Assembly: GCA_045595705.1 (NCBI GenBank)
Contig: JAZOBA010000002.1
Span: 1 to 18,106, forward strand
DNA: 18,106 bases
Direction: 5' to 3'
From: JAJPXI01 sp045595705
Lineage (GTDB): Bacteria; Bacillota; Clostridia; Oscillospirales; Oscillospiraceae
Shown: positions 1 to 6,861 of the stretch, one piece after another
Numbering within the stretch: the first letter of the stretch is position 1
How the letters are laid out: every line of letters begins with the position of its first letter
The notes under the pieces: model-generated
The model's database searches: none
Seen by the model: the letters and a program-made list of their open reading frames with translations, nothing else
What the model was told of the DNA's origin: nothing
Translations under genes and position numbers: made by a program

Positions 1-1264
1 CTCCTCCGCTCTGTGGCCCTTCTCCACTCTGGGTTGGCCCGATAAGGAAAGCGAGGATCTCAAGTACTTCTATCCCACCGACGTGCTGGTCACCGGTTAT
101 GATATCATCTTCTTCTGGGTCTCCCGTATGATCTTCTCCGGCTGTGAGCATATGAAGAAGACCCCCTTCCATACCGTGCTCATCCACGGTTTGGTCCGCG
201 ACGATAAGGGCCGCAAGATGTCCAAGAGTCTGGGCAACGGCATCGATCCGCTGGAGATGGCCGAAAAGTACGGTGCCGACGCACTGCGCTTCAACCTGAT
301 TACCGGCAACAGCCCCGGCAACGACATGCGTTTCTACGTGGAGAAGTGCGAAGCCATGCGCAACTTCGCCAACAAGATCTGGAACGCCAGCCGCTTCCTG
401 ATGATGAACCTGACCATCGACAGCTGTAAGCTGCCCGAGAAGCTGGAGTTGGAGGACAAGTGGATTCTGTCCAAACTGAACACCACCGTCAAGGAAGTTA
501 CCGACAACATGGAGAAGTACGAACTGGGCGTGGCTTCCGCCAAGGTGTACGACTTCATCTGGGATTCTTACTGTGACTGGTATATCGAACTGACCAAGAC
601 CCGTCTGCAGGGTGATGATGAGGACTCCAAGATCCGCGCCCAGCAGGTTCTGTGCTATGTCCTGACCGAGACCCTCAAGCTGCTGCATCCCTTCATGCCC
701 TTCATCACCGAGGAGATTTGGCAGGCTCTGCCCCACGAGGGCGATTTCCTGATGCTGCAGAAGTGGCCCGAGTACGATCCTGCTTTTGACTTCAAGACTG
801 AGGAGACCGCCATGGAGAGCGTCATGGAAGCCATCGGCGCTGTCCGCACCCGCCGCAGCGAGATGAACGTGCCTCCCTCCAAGAAGGCCAATCTGACCGT
901 AGTTACCGCCAAGGGCGAGGTGTTCGCACTGGGCGAGGCATTCTTGAAGCGTCTGGCCTACGGCGAGACGGTCACCATCACCGATGTCGCTCCTGCCGAT
1001 CAGAAGGGTATGGTTTCTGCTGTCACTGCCGATGCCACCGTCTTTATGCCTTTGGCTGAACTGGTGGACATCGAAAAGGAAAAGGCCCGTCTGGCCAAGG
1101 ATCTGGGCAAGAAGAAGGGTGAGTTGAAGGGCCTGGAAGGCAAACTGTCCAACCCCGGCTTCCTGGCCAAGGCTCCTGCCGACGTGGTGGCTGCCGAAAA
1201 AGAACGTGCCGAAAAGCTGAAGGCTCTGATCGCCAAGATTGAAGAACAGTTGAGCGCCATGTAA
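1..1264 (+). CDS. valS: Valine--tRNA ligase, C-terminal part (5' truncated by window)
   Basis: Valyl-tRNA synthetase charges tRNA-Val with valine in the cytoplasm. The frame is open from base 2, so about 420 C-terminal codons of a roughly 880-residue class I synthetase are present. Visible landmarks are the Rossmann-fold stretch around GYDIIFFWVSRM, the class I signature GRKMSKSLGN (bases about 212-241), the anticodon-binding helical domain (for example WDSYCDWYIELTK), and the Lys/Glu-rich C-terminal coiled-coil arm typical of ValRS. The stop is TAA at 1262-1264. The last 19 codons plus the stop are repeated, diverged, at 1397-1456 after a hairpin array, so the present tail may be a replacement of the ancestral one. 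Family identification is certain. Confidence 0.97.
   Translation, partial: SSALWPFSTLGWPDKESEDLKYFYPTDVLVTGYDIIFFWVSRMIFSGCEHMKKTPFHTVLIHGLVRDDKGRKMSKSLGNGIDPLEMAEKYGADALRFNLITGNSPGNDMRFYVEKCEAMRNFANKIWNASRFLMMNLTIDSCKLPEKLELEDKWILSKLNTTVKEVTDNMEKYELGVASAKVYDFIWDSYCDWYIELTKTRLQGDDEDSKIRAQQVLCYVLTETLKLLHPFMPFITEEIWQALPHEGDFLMLQKWPEYDPAFDFKTEETAMESVMEAIGAVRTRRSEMNVPPSKKANLTVVTAKGEVFALGEAFLKRLAYGETVTITDVAPADQKGMVSAVTADATVFMPLAELVDIEKEKARLAKDLGKKKGELKGLEGKLSNPGFLAKAPADVVAAEKERAEKLKALIAKIEEQLSAM
1205..1264 (+). repeat. valS 3'-end repeat, copy 1 (in the gene)
   Basis: These last 60 bp of valS are repeated at 1397-1456. The first 27 bp are identical, and overall 50 of 60 positions match by eye. 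The offset is 192 bp, a multiple of three. The encoded tail here ends KALIAKIEEQLSAM. Confidence 0.9.
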
Positions 1265-1396
1265 GTGGCTTTATCGCGGCGAGAGCCGCGTTCCAAGCGT
1301 TTTGCGAAGCAAAACCTTGCCGCAGGCAGAATTCATTTCTGCCGAGGATGTTAAATCATATACGGGGTCCCCGCGAAATCGTGATTTCGTGGGGCG
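1265..1396. repeat. Hairpin-array element between two valS tails
   Basis: This 132-bp insert is almost entirely inverted repeats. Stem 1 is 1275-1290, with a GAGA loop. Stem 2 is 1294-1319 (CAAG-C-GTTTTGC / GCAAAAC-CTTG, with one bulged C). Stem 3 is 1325-1343 (GGCAGAA / TTCTGCC). Stem 4 is 1369-1394, 12 bp with one G-T pair. An alternative GGGG-T-CCCC pairing sits at 1364-1372. There is no ORF and no transposase. It fits exactly between the valS stop codon and the second valS tail, which suggests a small mobile or palindromic intergenic element. Its family is not known to me. Confidence 0.75.
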
Positions 1397-1456
1397 CGTG
1401 CCGAAAAGCTGAAGGCTCTGATCACCAAGCTGGAAGAGCAGTTGGCCAATATTTAA
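1397..1456 (+). pseudogene. Displaced second copy of the valS 3' end
   Basis: In frame with valS it reads RAEKLKALITKLEEQLANI and then TAA, against RAEKLKALIAKIEEQLSAM in the gene. The differences are conservative (A/T, I/L, a synonymous E codon, SAM/ANI), so both tails seem to have evolved under coding constraint. No start codon or RBS precedes it, and a TAA in the insert (1352-1354) blocks read-through. It is a remnant, probably the original gene end still attached to its terminator. Confidence 0.8.
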
Positions 1457-1475
1457 TTTCGCGAAAGAAATAAAG

Positions 1476-1513
1476 AAAGGCTCCTTGATGCAAACGCATC
1501 AAGGAGCCTTTTT
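1476..1513. terminator. Bidirectional terminator between valS and copA
   Basis: A 16-bp perfect stem (1476-1491 / 1496-1511) with an AAAC loop is followed by T residues on the plus strand. A-rich sequence on the other side gives a U tract for the minus-strand copA transcript. The two transcripts converge here. Confidence 0.9.
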
Positions 1514-1525
1514 GCATGGAAGACG

Positions 1526-1726
1526 TTACTGGATGGAGACTACTTTGTAGCCGGCTTCATCGATGGCGGCGATAATGGCTTCATCGGAAACCTCGCCGGT
1601 GACGATGGCGGTTTTGGATTCCAGATCCACGGTGGCAGTGGCGCCCTCAATGGCATTCAGGGCCTTTTCGGCGTGGGCACGGCAGTGCATACACATCATA
1701 CCTTCAATTATGACTTTCTTCTCCAT
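1526..1726 (-). CDS. copZ: Possible internally initiated CopZ copper chaperone (66 aa)
   Basis: An in-frame ATG at 1724-1726 is preceded, 11 nt upstream on the minus strand, by a full AAAGGAG (1738-1744). Initiation here would release a 66-residue HMA protein starting MEKKVIIEGMMCMHC, the exact size and fold of bacterial CopZ, which carries Cu(I) to CopA. This is either a working second start inside the copA frame or the fossil of a separate copZ gene whose upstream stop was lost. The sequence shows the SD and start; use of the site is inference. Confidence 0.55.
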   Translation of the reverse strand: MEKKVIIEGMMCMHCRAHAEKALNAIEGATATVDLESKTAIVTGEVSDEAIIAAIDEAGYKVVSIQ

Positions 1727-4045
1727 GACAATTGTTTCTCCTTTACATTCGTTATTTTCTATGGTTGTTTCGGTCTTTTGTTTCGGTTCTCCCTTGAACA
1801 GACGCAGGCGCAGGGCGTTGGATACCACGCAGACCGAGGACAGACTCATGGCAGCGGCGGCAAGCATGGGGGACAACTGGATGTGGAGCAGAGAATAGAA
1901 CGCTCCGGCAGCCAGTGGGATGCAGATGATGTTGTAGAAAAAGGCCCAGAACAGGTTCTGACGGATGTTGCGGATGGTGGCTTTGGAAAGACGGATGGCG
2001 GTGACCGCATCAGTCAAATCGCTCTTCATCAGCACCACGTCGGCCGACTCGATGGCTACATCGGCACCGGCTCCGATGGCGATGCCCACATCAGCCCGGG
2101 CTAAAGCAGGGGCATCGTTGATGCCGTCACCCACCATGGCGACCTTTTTGCCGGCTTCCTGCAGCAGACGCACCTGCCGTTCTTTGTCGGCAGGCAGCAC
2201 GTCGGAAATTACATCGGTGACACCGACCTCGTTGGCAATGGAGGCGGCGGTGCGGGCATTGTCGCCGGTCAGCATAATTACATTCAAACCCAGTTCGCGC
2301 AGACGGCCGATGGCACCCTTGCTGGTTGCTTTTACCGTGTCGGCAACGGCGATGATGCCGATCAGCTCGCCATCCCGGACGAAGTACAGGGGGGTGCGGC
2401 CTTTTTCAGCCAGAGCCTCGGCTGCGGTTTTGCCGCCGGTGGCATCGATGCCGCGCTCTTCCAGCATGGCAAGGTTGCCGGCCAGCATGGACTTGCCGTC
2501 GATTACGGCGCTGACACCCCGACCGTGGATGGCCTCAAACTGCTCGGCGGACGGTATGGTTAGTTTGCGTTCCTGCGCAGCCAGAACAATGGCCTGTGCC
2601 AGCGGATGTTCCGAAGGTTTTTCCAGTGCGGCCGCCAGTTGGAGAAGCTGGTCGGAAGAAACGCCGATGGGATGGATGTCGGTGACCTTGGGAGCACCTT
2701 CGGTGACTGTACCGGTCTTGTCCAGCACTACGGTATCCACCGTGTGCAGGGTTTCCAACGCCTCGGCCGATTTGAACAGAACGCCGTTTTCAGCGCCCTT
2801 GCCGGTGCCCACCATGATGGCCACGGGGGTGGCCAGTCCCAATGCGCAGGGACAGGAGATGACCAACACGGCCACGCCGGAGGTCAATGCCTGTTCCGCC
2901 GAATGACCGGTCAGAAGCCAAATGGCCGCTGTGACCACGGCGATGGCCATAACTGCGGGGACAAACACGCCGGCTACTTTGTCGGCCAGTTTGGCAATGG
3001 GCGCTTTGGAGGCAGCCGCTTCCTCCACCAAGGCAATCATCTGGGATAAGGTGGTGTCGCTGCCTACTTTCAGCGCCTTCATGGTGAAGGCTCCCGACTT
3101 ATTTATGGACGCGGACAGAACCCGGTCACCGGGTGCTTTTTCCACGGGGAGTGATTCACCGGTCAGGGCTGATTCGTCTACGGCAGAGTAGCCATCCACC
3201 ACCTCGCCATCCACCGGGATGGACTGTCCGGGACGAACAATGATCAAATCACCAACCACGACATTTTCCACGGGGATCTCGATTTCGGAGCCATCGCGCA
3301 GGACGGTGGCTGTCTTTGGGGCAAGATCAATCAGACGGGCGATAGCTTCGCCGGTTTTGCCTTTGGAACGGGTCTCCAGAAACTTACCCAAAGTGATCAG
3401 AGTAAGAATCATGCCGGCGGACTCAAAATACAGGTCATGAGAATAGCGTTTTACCACGGACAAATCGCCATGGCCCAGTCCCCACCCGATAAAATACAGG
3501 GCGATTACGCCGTAAATCACGGCAGCGCCCGAACCCACGGCAATCAGAGAGTCCATGTTGGGCGCGCGATGCCACAGGGTCTTAAAGCCGACCCGGTAGT
3601 ACTTCTGGTTGATGACCATGATGGGGACGGTCAGCAAAAACAGGGTCAAAGCGTAGGTCATGGAATTTTCCGGACCTAAGAAGAAATTGGGCAACGGCCA
3701 GCCCATCATATGGCCCATGGACAGGTAGAACAGAGGGAGAAGGAAACACAGAGAGGCGATGAAACGGCGCTTCATGCCGGTCAGTTCTTCCTCCATGGTG
3801 TTGACAGCTGGGGAGGGTCCCTTGGTTCCGGTTGCGGCAGGCAGGGATGCGCCGTATCCGGCATCTGCCACGGCAGAAATGATCTGTTCGTTGGACAGTT
3901 TGCTGTCGTCAAATTCTACCTGCATGGAGCCACCCAGTAAATCAACAGCCACATGGGAAACCGCAGGCAGTTTGCGCACCGCCTTTTCCACATGAGCCGA
4001 ACAAGCCGAGCAGGTCATACCTGTTACGTTAAATTTTTGCTTCAT
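1526..4045 (-). CDS. copA: Cu(I)-exporting P1B ATPase with fused C-terminal CopZ domain
   Basis: This membrane ATPase pumps Cu(I) out of the cytoplasm. Its 839 residues run in this order: N-terminal HMA domain with GMTCSAC (Cys12, Cys15); transmembrane helices from about 95; actuator loop TGES (295-298); the CPC copper-site motif (398-400); phosphorylation motif DKTGT (Asp442); the SEHP motif (His480); MLTGDN (591-596); GDGIND (639-644); and two last helices to about 745. A second HMA domain (774-839) with GMMCMHC follows. Ordinary CopA proteins end near residue 757, so the tail is a CopZ chaperone joined by a linker of about 20 residues. It starts 8 bp after the csoR stop, so the two form one operon. 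The linker still encodes an SD and ATG that could yield free CopZ. Confidence 0.96.
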   Translation of the reverse strand: MKQKFNVTGMTCSACSAHVEKAVRKLPAVSHVAVDLLGGSMQVEFDDSKLSNEQIISAVADAGYGASLPAATGTKGPSPAVNTMEEELTGMKRRFIASLCFLLPLFYLSMGHMMGWPLPNFFLGPENSMTYALTLFLLTVPIMVINQKYYRVGFKTLWHRAPNMDSLIAVGSGAAVIYGVIALYFIGWGLGHGDLSVVKRYSHDLYFESAGMILTLITLGKFLETRSKGKTGEAIARLIDLAPKTATVLRDGSEIEIPVENVVVGDLIIVRPGQSIPVDGEVVDGYSAVDESALTGESLPVEKAPGDRVLSASINKSGAFTMKALKVGSDTTLSQMIALVEEAAASKAPIAKLADKVAGVFVPAVMAIAVVTAAIWLLTGHSAEQALTSGVAVLVISCPCALGLATPVAIMVGTGKGAENGVLFKSAEALETLHTVDTVVLDKTGTVTEGAPKVTDIHPIGVSSDQLLQLAAALEKPSEHPLAQAIVLAAQERKLTIPSAEQFEAIHGRGVSAVIDGKSMLAGNLAMLEERGIDATGGKTAAEALAEKGRTPLYFVRDGELIGIIAVADTVKATSKGAIGRLRELGLNVIMLTGDNARTAASIANEVGVTDVISDVLPADKERQVRLLQEAGKKVAMVGDGINDAPALARADVGIAIGAGADVAIESADVVLMKSDLTDAVTAIRLSKATIRNIRQNLFWAFFYNIICIPLAAGAFYSLLHIQLSPMLAAAAMSLSSVCVVSNALRLRLFKGEPKQKTETTIENNECKGETIVMEKKVIIEGMMCMHCRAHAEKALNAIEGATATVDLESKTAIVTGEVSDEAIIAAIDEAGYKVVSIQ

Positions 4046-4053
4046 GGGTTACC

Positions 4054-4317
4054 TCATTTTAAAATCTTGCCCAGTGTGGACACGAACTCGTCAATTTTTT
4101 CCTCGCGGGCCTGTTCACTGTCGGCTTCCTTGACGCAGTGTTTCAGATGGGCGGCAAGAATTTCCTTGTTGACTTTATTCAGAATGGCTTCGGTGGCCAT
4201 AACCTGCTGCGAGATTTCGATGCAGTAACGGTCATCTTCCACCATCTTAATGATGCCGTCCAACTGCCCGCGGGCAGTTTTTAGCAGGCGGAGGACAGTT
4301 TTTTGGTCAGCCATCAT
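4054..4317 (-). CDS. csoR: CsoR family copper-sensing repressor
   Basis: This 87-residue DUF156/CsoR-RcnR-FrmR family protein is an all-helical repressor that leaves DNA when it binds Cu(I). The Cu(I) ligands are visible as Cys32, His57 and Cys61, with the same spacing (25 and 4) as the Cys-His-Cys set of characterised CsoR. Together with the copA neighbour, this argues for copper rather than nickel or formaldehyde sensing. The first of two Met codons (4317) has AAGGAGG nine bases upstream. It is the first gene of the csoR-copA operon. A 19-bp palindrome at its promoter is the expected autoregulatory operator. Confidence 0.93.
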   Translation of the reverse strand: MMADQKTVLRLLKTARGQLDGIIKMVEDDRYCIEISQQVMATEAILNKVNKEILAAHLKHCVKEADSEQAREEKIDEFVSTLGKILK

Positions 4318-4338
4318 GGTAATACACCTCCTTAATAC

Positions 4339-4357
4339 TACACCCCCGGGGGGTGTA
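4339..4357. promoter_or_regulatory. CsoR operator palindrome
   Basis: TACACCCCC-G-GGGGGTGTA is a perfect palindrome with 9-bp arms and one central base. It matches the G/C-run inverted repeats bound by CsoR-type repressors. It lies just downstream of the -10 box, covering the expected transcription start, where a bound repressor would block RNA polymerase. Confidence 0.85.
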
Positions 4358-4362
4358 TAAAC

Positions 4363-4391
4363 ATGGTATCATGCTCTTGCGAAAATGTCAA
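4363..4391 (-). promoter_or_regulatory. csoR-copA promoter
   Basis: On the minus strand, TTGACA (4386-4391) is followed by a 17-bp spacer and TACCAT (4363-4368), a good sigma-A promoter. The CsoR palindrome begins six bases downstream of the -10 box. Confidence 0.8.
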
Positions 4392-4444
4392 TGAATTGCT
4401 TGCGAGTTTGTGTTGGCGAAAAGAAGTTGGAACGAAATAGTGAA

Positions 4445-4466
4445 GGCCCTGCCGTCCGGCAGGTCC
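4445..4466 (-). terminator. Hairpin after the DUF378 gene, probable weak terminator
   Basis: CCTGCCG-TC-CGGCAGG (4448-4463), extended by a GG/CC pair beyond a mismatch, lies 18 bp past the DUF378 stop. The U tract is poor, so termination may be partial. Confidence 0.45.
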
Positions 4467-4483
4467 TTGTTGGTTCTATTTGC

Positions 4484-4696
4484 TTACGTGTTATCCCGAG
4501 CAGCCACGGTGTCACGGAACAGCAGGGAAATGCACCAGACGGCACCCAGACCCACCAGCGTGTAAACGACCCGGCTGATGGCGCTATCGGAGCCACCGAA
4601 GGCAAAGGCCACCAGATCGAAGCCGAACACACCGATGGAGCCCCAGTTCAGGCCGCCGACAATGGCCAGGATCAAAGCAATTTTATCGATAAGCAC
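4484..4696 (-). CDS. DUF378 family small membrane protein
   Basis: A 70-residue protein of unknown function. It shows the DUF378 pattern: a first helix IALILAIVGGLNWGSIG, then FDLVAFAFGG, then a second helix ISRVVYTLVGLGAVW, so two membrane segments. The start chosen is GTG at 4694-4696, because AAGGAGG (4705-4711) sits eight bases upstream. A longer in-frame ATG start at 4741 would place that SD inside the gene and add 15 residues unlike the family. It is a single-gene unit between the copper operon and the Crp/Fnr block. Confidence 0.82.
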   Translation of the reverse strand: MLIDKIALILAIVGGLNWGSIGVFGFDLVAFAFGGSDSAISRVVYTLVGLGAVWCISLLFRDTVAARDNT

Positions 4697-4893
4697 GCGT
4701 GTTTCCTCCTTATACTGGTCTGCAGGTAGTATGCACACCAAAAAGAAAAAACATACGCTGTTTTTCCCCTTTTTGAATTAAATTGATAATAATGATACGG
4801 TTTCATAAGGGTTCACTTAAAATGAAACCATAGACAGTTAGATAATTGGAATTTGCTCATCTAATTCACACACCTGTGAATTGCATATCCAAT
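4697..4893. other. AT-rich intergenic region
   Basis: No gene is seen. It holds an 8-bp inverted repeat (GGTTTCAT 4799-4806 / ATGAAACC 4822-4829) and a hairpin AATTCACA / TGTGAATT (4863-4882) just beyond the Crp/Fnr stop, without a clear U tract. A GATAAT-AATGAT stretch near 4785-4796 resembles part of a Fur box, but only weakly. Confidence 0.5.
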
Positions 4894-5553
4894 TTACAGT
4901 AATTTGAATTGATTCTTCTCAAACTCCAAAAGCCCATCATCCCTCATTTTGCAAAGCTCATTTGACATTGCGCTTCTGTCCACAGAGAGAAAATCGGCGA
5001 GCTGCTGCCGGTTGAACGGAATGGTAAAGCTTGCGCTGTTCTGCCGCTTTGCTTCCTCCGAAAGATAGGAGATCAGCTTTTCTCTTGTAGTGCGCTTGGA
5101 GATATGTCCAAGCTTCTGTACGAGAGTTCTGTTCTTCTCGGATATGGCGAAAAACAGATTTTGTACCACCATCGCGTGAAAGCGGCACGCAGAGGAGCAG
5201 ACGGTTATGATCCTTCGAACGTCGAAAAAGATGGCCACGCTGTCCTCCACAGCAACCACGTCGTTGAGAAGCGCACCGCTTTCGGGCGCGATATAGGCTT
5301 CTCCGAACATCTCACCCACGGCAATGCGATTGACAATGGCACGGTTGCCCCAGTAGTCGTCCCGCTGAATATGAAGCTCGCCTGACACAAGCACAGTGAT
5401 GTGATTCAGATGCTCACCTTGGCGAAGGACATATTCACCTTTTTTATATTCGTGCAGTCTTGCATCCAGACAGGACAGCATCGTGCTAATTTCATCCTCC
5501 GAAACACCTGCAAATAGCTTTGTTCTTCTGAGAATAGGAATATATTTCTTCAT
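4894..5553 (-). CDS. Crp/Fnr family transcriptional regulator
   Basis: A 219-residue regulator. The N-terminal part is a cyclic-nucleotide-binding-type beta barrel (about 20-115, with YVLRQGEHLNHITVLVSGEL and GEMFGE). A long dimerisation helix follows, then a C-terminal Crp-type winged helix-turn-helix with FNRQQLADFLSVDRSAMSNE near 179-198. It lacks the N-terminal Cys cluster of FNR, so it probably does not carry an Fe-S cluster in that way. It is divergent from a TIGR04076/ferredoxin/hcp-remnant cluster, the usual setting of HcpR-like regulators of nitrosative-stress genes. That assignment is inference. An inverted repeat in the shared intergenic region is its likely site. Confidence 0.88.
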   Translation of the reverse strand: MKKYIPILRRTKLFAGVSEDEISTMLSCLDARLHEYKKGEYVLRQGEHLNHITVLVSGELHIQRDDYWGNRAIVNRIAVGEMFGEAYIAPESGALLNDVVAVEDSVAIFFDVRRIITVCSSACRFHAMVVQNLFFAISEKNRTLVQKLGHISKRTTREKLISYLSEEAKRQNSASFTIPFNRQQLADFLSVDRSAMSNELCKMRDDGLLEFEKNQFKLL

Positions 5554-5568
5554 AAAAAGCTCTTTTCT

Positions 5569-5582
5569 GTTGTAAATACAAC
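5569..5582. promoter_or_regulatory. Crp/Fnr-type operator in the divergent promoter region
   Basis: GTTGTA-AA-TACAAC is an inverted repeat with 6-bp arms. Its centre (5575.5) lies 41.5 bp upstream of the start expected from the TATAAT box at 5605-5610. That is the class II activator position for Crp/Fnr proteins. It also lies 16 bp upstream of the regulator's own start codon. Confidence 0.6.
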
Positions 5583-5604
5583 CGAATTATTGTTTATGTT
5601 ATAC

Positions 5605-5610
5605 TATAAT
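5605..5610 (+). promoter_or_regulatory. -10 box of the TIGR04076-ferredoxin operon
   Basis: TATAAT is present with no recognisable -35 hexamer 17 bp upstream (CCGAAT). This is as expected for a promoter that depends on an activator bound at about -41.5. Confidence 0.6.
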
Positions 5611-5645
5611 ATCGATGTAAAATCAAGGAGAATGGAGGTAAAACG

Positions 5646-5909
5646 GTGAAACCCAAAATCAAGATCACCCTCGTTGACCGTAAAGGGACGCGCTGTTGTC
5701 ACCGAGGACATCGCATTGGTGACAGCTTTGACTATGATACAGAACGAGGAGAGCTTTGTCCGATGGTTATGCACGTTGCCTTGCCTTACATTGATATATT
5801 GAGATATGGCGGCGAACCTCCAAGGGCCGAATGCGGTGAAATCCGTTTTTGTTGTCCTGATAGCGATGTGATTAACATTTTCAAAATTGAAAAGGAGTAC
5901 AACCTATGA
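5646..5909 (+). CDS. TIGR04076 family small protein
   Basis: An 87-residue protein of unknown function. It has the Cys-rich layout of the TIGR04076 family: CC at 17-18, a central CP (38-39), an ILRYGG motif (51-56), and FCC (68-70) followed by FKIEK at the end. The start is GTG at 5646, because GGAGG (5634-5638) is seven bases upstream and the nearby ATG at 5632 runs into a stop at once. Its stop overlaps the next ATG by four bases (ATGA), so translation is coupled to the ferredoxin gene. Such proteins often sit beside redox enzymes; the conserved Cys residues may bind metal, but this is inference. Confidence 0.8.
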   Translation: MKPKIKITLVDRKGTRCCHRGHRIGDSFDYDTERGELCPMVMHVALPYIDILRYGGEPPRAECGEIRFCCPDSDVINIFKIEKEYNL

Positions 5910-6604
5910 TCCGGAAAATTATCAGAATAGACGAAGAAAAATGCAACGGCTGCGGTGCTTGCGCCGATGCCTGCCACGAGGGTGCGATTGAAATGAAAAA
6001 CGGCAAAGCGCACCTCACCCGCGAGGATTACTGCGACGGACTCGGCGATTGCTTGCCCGTATGTCCTACGGGAGCGATTACCTTTGAGGAGCGCGAAGCA
6101 CCTGCTTATAACGAGGAAGCTGTTCTCGCATCCAAGGCAAAGAAGAACGGCGCACTCCCTTGCGGCTGTCCCGGAACGCAGTCCAAGGCGATCAAGCGGG
6201 AGGACTGCTCCTGCAGTACCGCCGCAAGCACACCTGCCGTCAGTATGCTTTCGCAATGGCCTGTGCAGATCAAGCTCGTGCCTGTGAACGCGCCCTATTT
6301 TGACGGTGCAAATTTACTTGTGGCTGCAGACTGCACGGCTTATGCCTACGGGAATTTCCACAACGAATTTATCCGCAACCGCATCACCCTCATCGGCTGC
6401 CCCAAGCTCGACAGTGTGGACTATGCTGAAAAACTGACGGCGATTCTTGCGAACAATGATATCAAGAGCGTGACCGTCGTGCGAATGGAAGTGCCTTGCT
6501 GTGGAGGTATTGAGCATGCCGTCAAGAAGGCGTTGCAGACAAGCGGTAAGTTTATTCCGTGGAGCGTGGTTACGATTTCTACGGACGGAAAAATTCTGGA
6601 TTAA
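5906..6604 (+). CDS. 4Fe-4S ferredoxin-domain protein (hcp-associated)
   Basis: A 232-residue iron-sulfur protein. The first cluster motif is C-x2-C-x2-C-x3-C (Cys13, 16, 19, 23), and the second is C-x5-C-x3-CP (Cys43, 49, 53). More Cys pairs follow in PCGCPG (86-88) and CSCS (101-103). The C-terminal part (about 120-232) has IGCPKLD and VPCCGG motifs. This architecture is found next to hybrid cluster protein genes in anaerobes, where it is thought to deliver electrons; that role is inference here. The next reading frame, eight bases downstream, is a broken hcp, so its partner enzyme is absent from this locus. Confidence 0.85.
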   Translation: MIRKIIRIDEEKCNGCGACADACHEGAIEMKNGKAHLTREDYCDGLGDCLPVCPTGAITFEEREAPAYNEEAVLASKAKKNGALPCGCPGTQSKAIKREDCSCSTAASTPAVSMLSQWPVQIKLVPVNAPYFDGANLLVAADCTAYAYGNFHNEFIRNRITLIGCPKLDSVDYAEKLTAILANNDIKSVTVVRMEVPCCGGIEHAVKKALQTSGKFIPWSVVTISTDGKILD

Positions 6605-6612
6605 CGGAGAAT

Positions 6613-6738
6613 ATGAATATAGGAAATCAGATGTTTTGTTTTCCGTGCGAACAGACCGAAGGCTGTAAGGCTTGCACGGGTACCTCAGCGGTGCGAGGAA
6701 AGAAGGCAGACACCGCCGCGCTTCGCCCGCATGCATAA
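6613..6738 (+). pseudogene. hcp: Truncated hybrid cluster protein (Hcp) gene, N-terminal remnant
   Basis: Only 41 codons remain of a family near 530 residues. The start MFCFPCEQTEGCKACTG matches the Hcp N-terminal cluster pattern C-x2-C-x8-C. The fourth Cys expected in VCGK is Arg here (VRGK). Similarity stops after DTAAL, where intact Hcp continues with a QD-containing helix; RPHA and a TAA follow instead. No other Hcp piece is seen downstream before the tRNA. The gene is therefore disabled twice: a lost ligand and a deletion. A GGAGA sequence precedes the ATG, consistent with the old operon order. Confidence 0.75.
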
Positions 6739-6820
6739 TTCATCTGAGCCAATCGCCGTTTGTTTCTCTCCGGCGCTTGGAGGTTCACGTATTTAACGCT
6801 GCGAATTTCCCTCCCACATG

Positions 6821-6861
6821 AAAAAAGGAACAGTCCATTTTAAAATGGACTGTTCCTTTTT
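6821..6861 (-). terminator. Terminator of tRNA-Leu
   Basis: A 42-bp perfect palindrome (6821-6862: AAAAAAGGAACAGTCC... and its complement) abuts the tRNA 3' end. It gives a U run on both strands, so it can also stop the ferredoxin/hcp-remnant transcript. Confidence 0.9.

Noticed and set aside
1965..2906. 313-residue plus-strand open frame opposite copA
   Set aside because: It lies wholly within copA, whose motifs are intact; Ser/Ala/Pro-rich shadow composition and no SD.
4484..4741. Longer ATG start for the DUF378 protein
   Set aside because: It would put the perfect AAGGAGG inside the coding region; the GTG eight bases after it matches the family start.
4785..4829. Fur-box-like and 8-bp inverted repeat
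   Set aside because: Only two of three hexamers fit Fur, and the inverted repeat has a long loop; AT-rich sequence makes both likely by chance.
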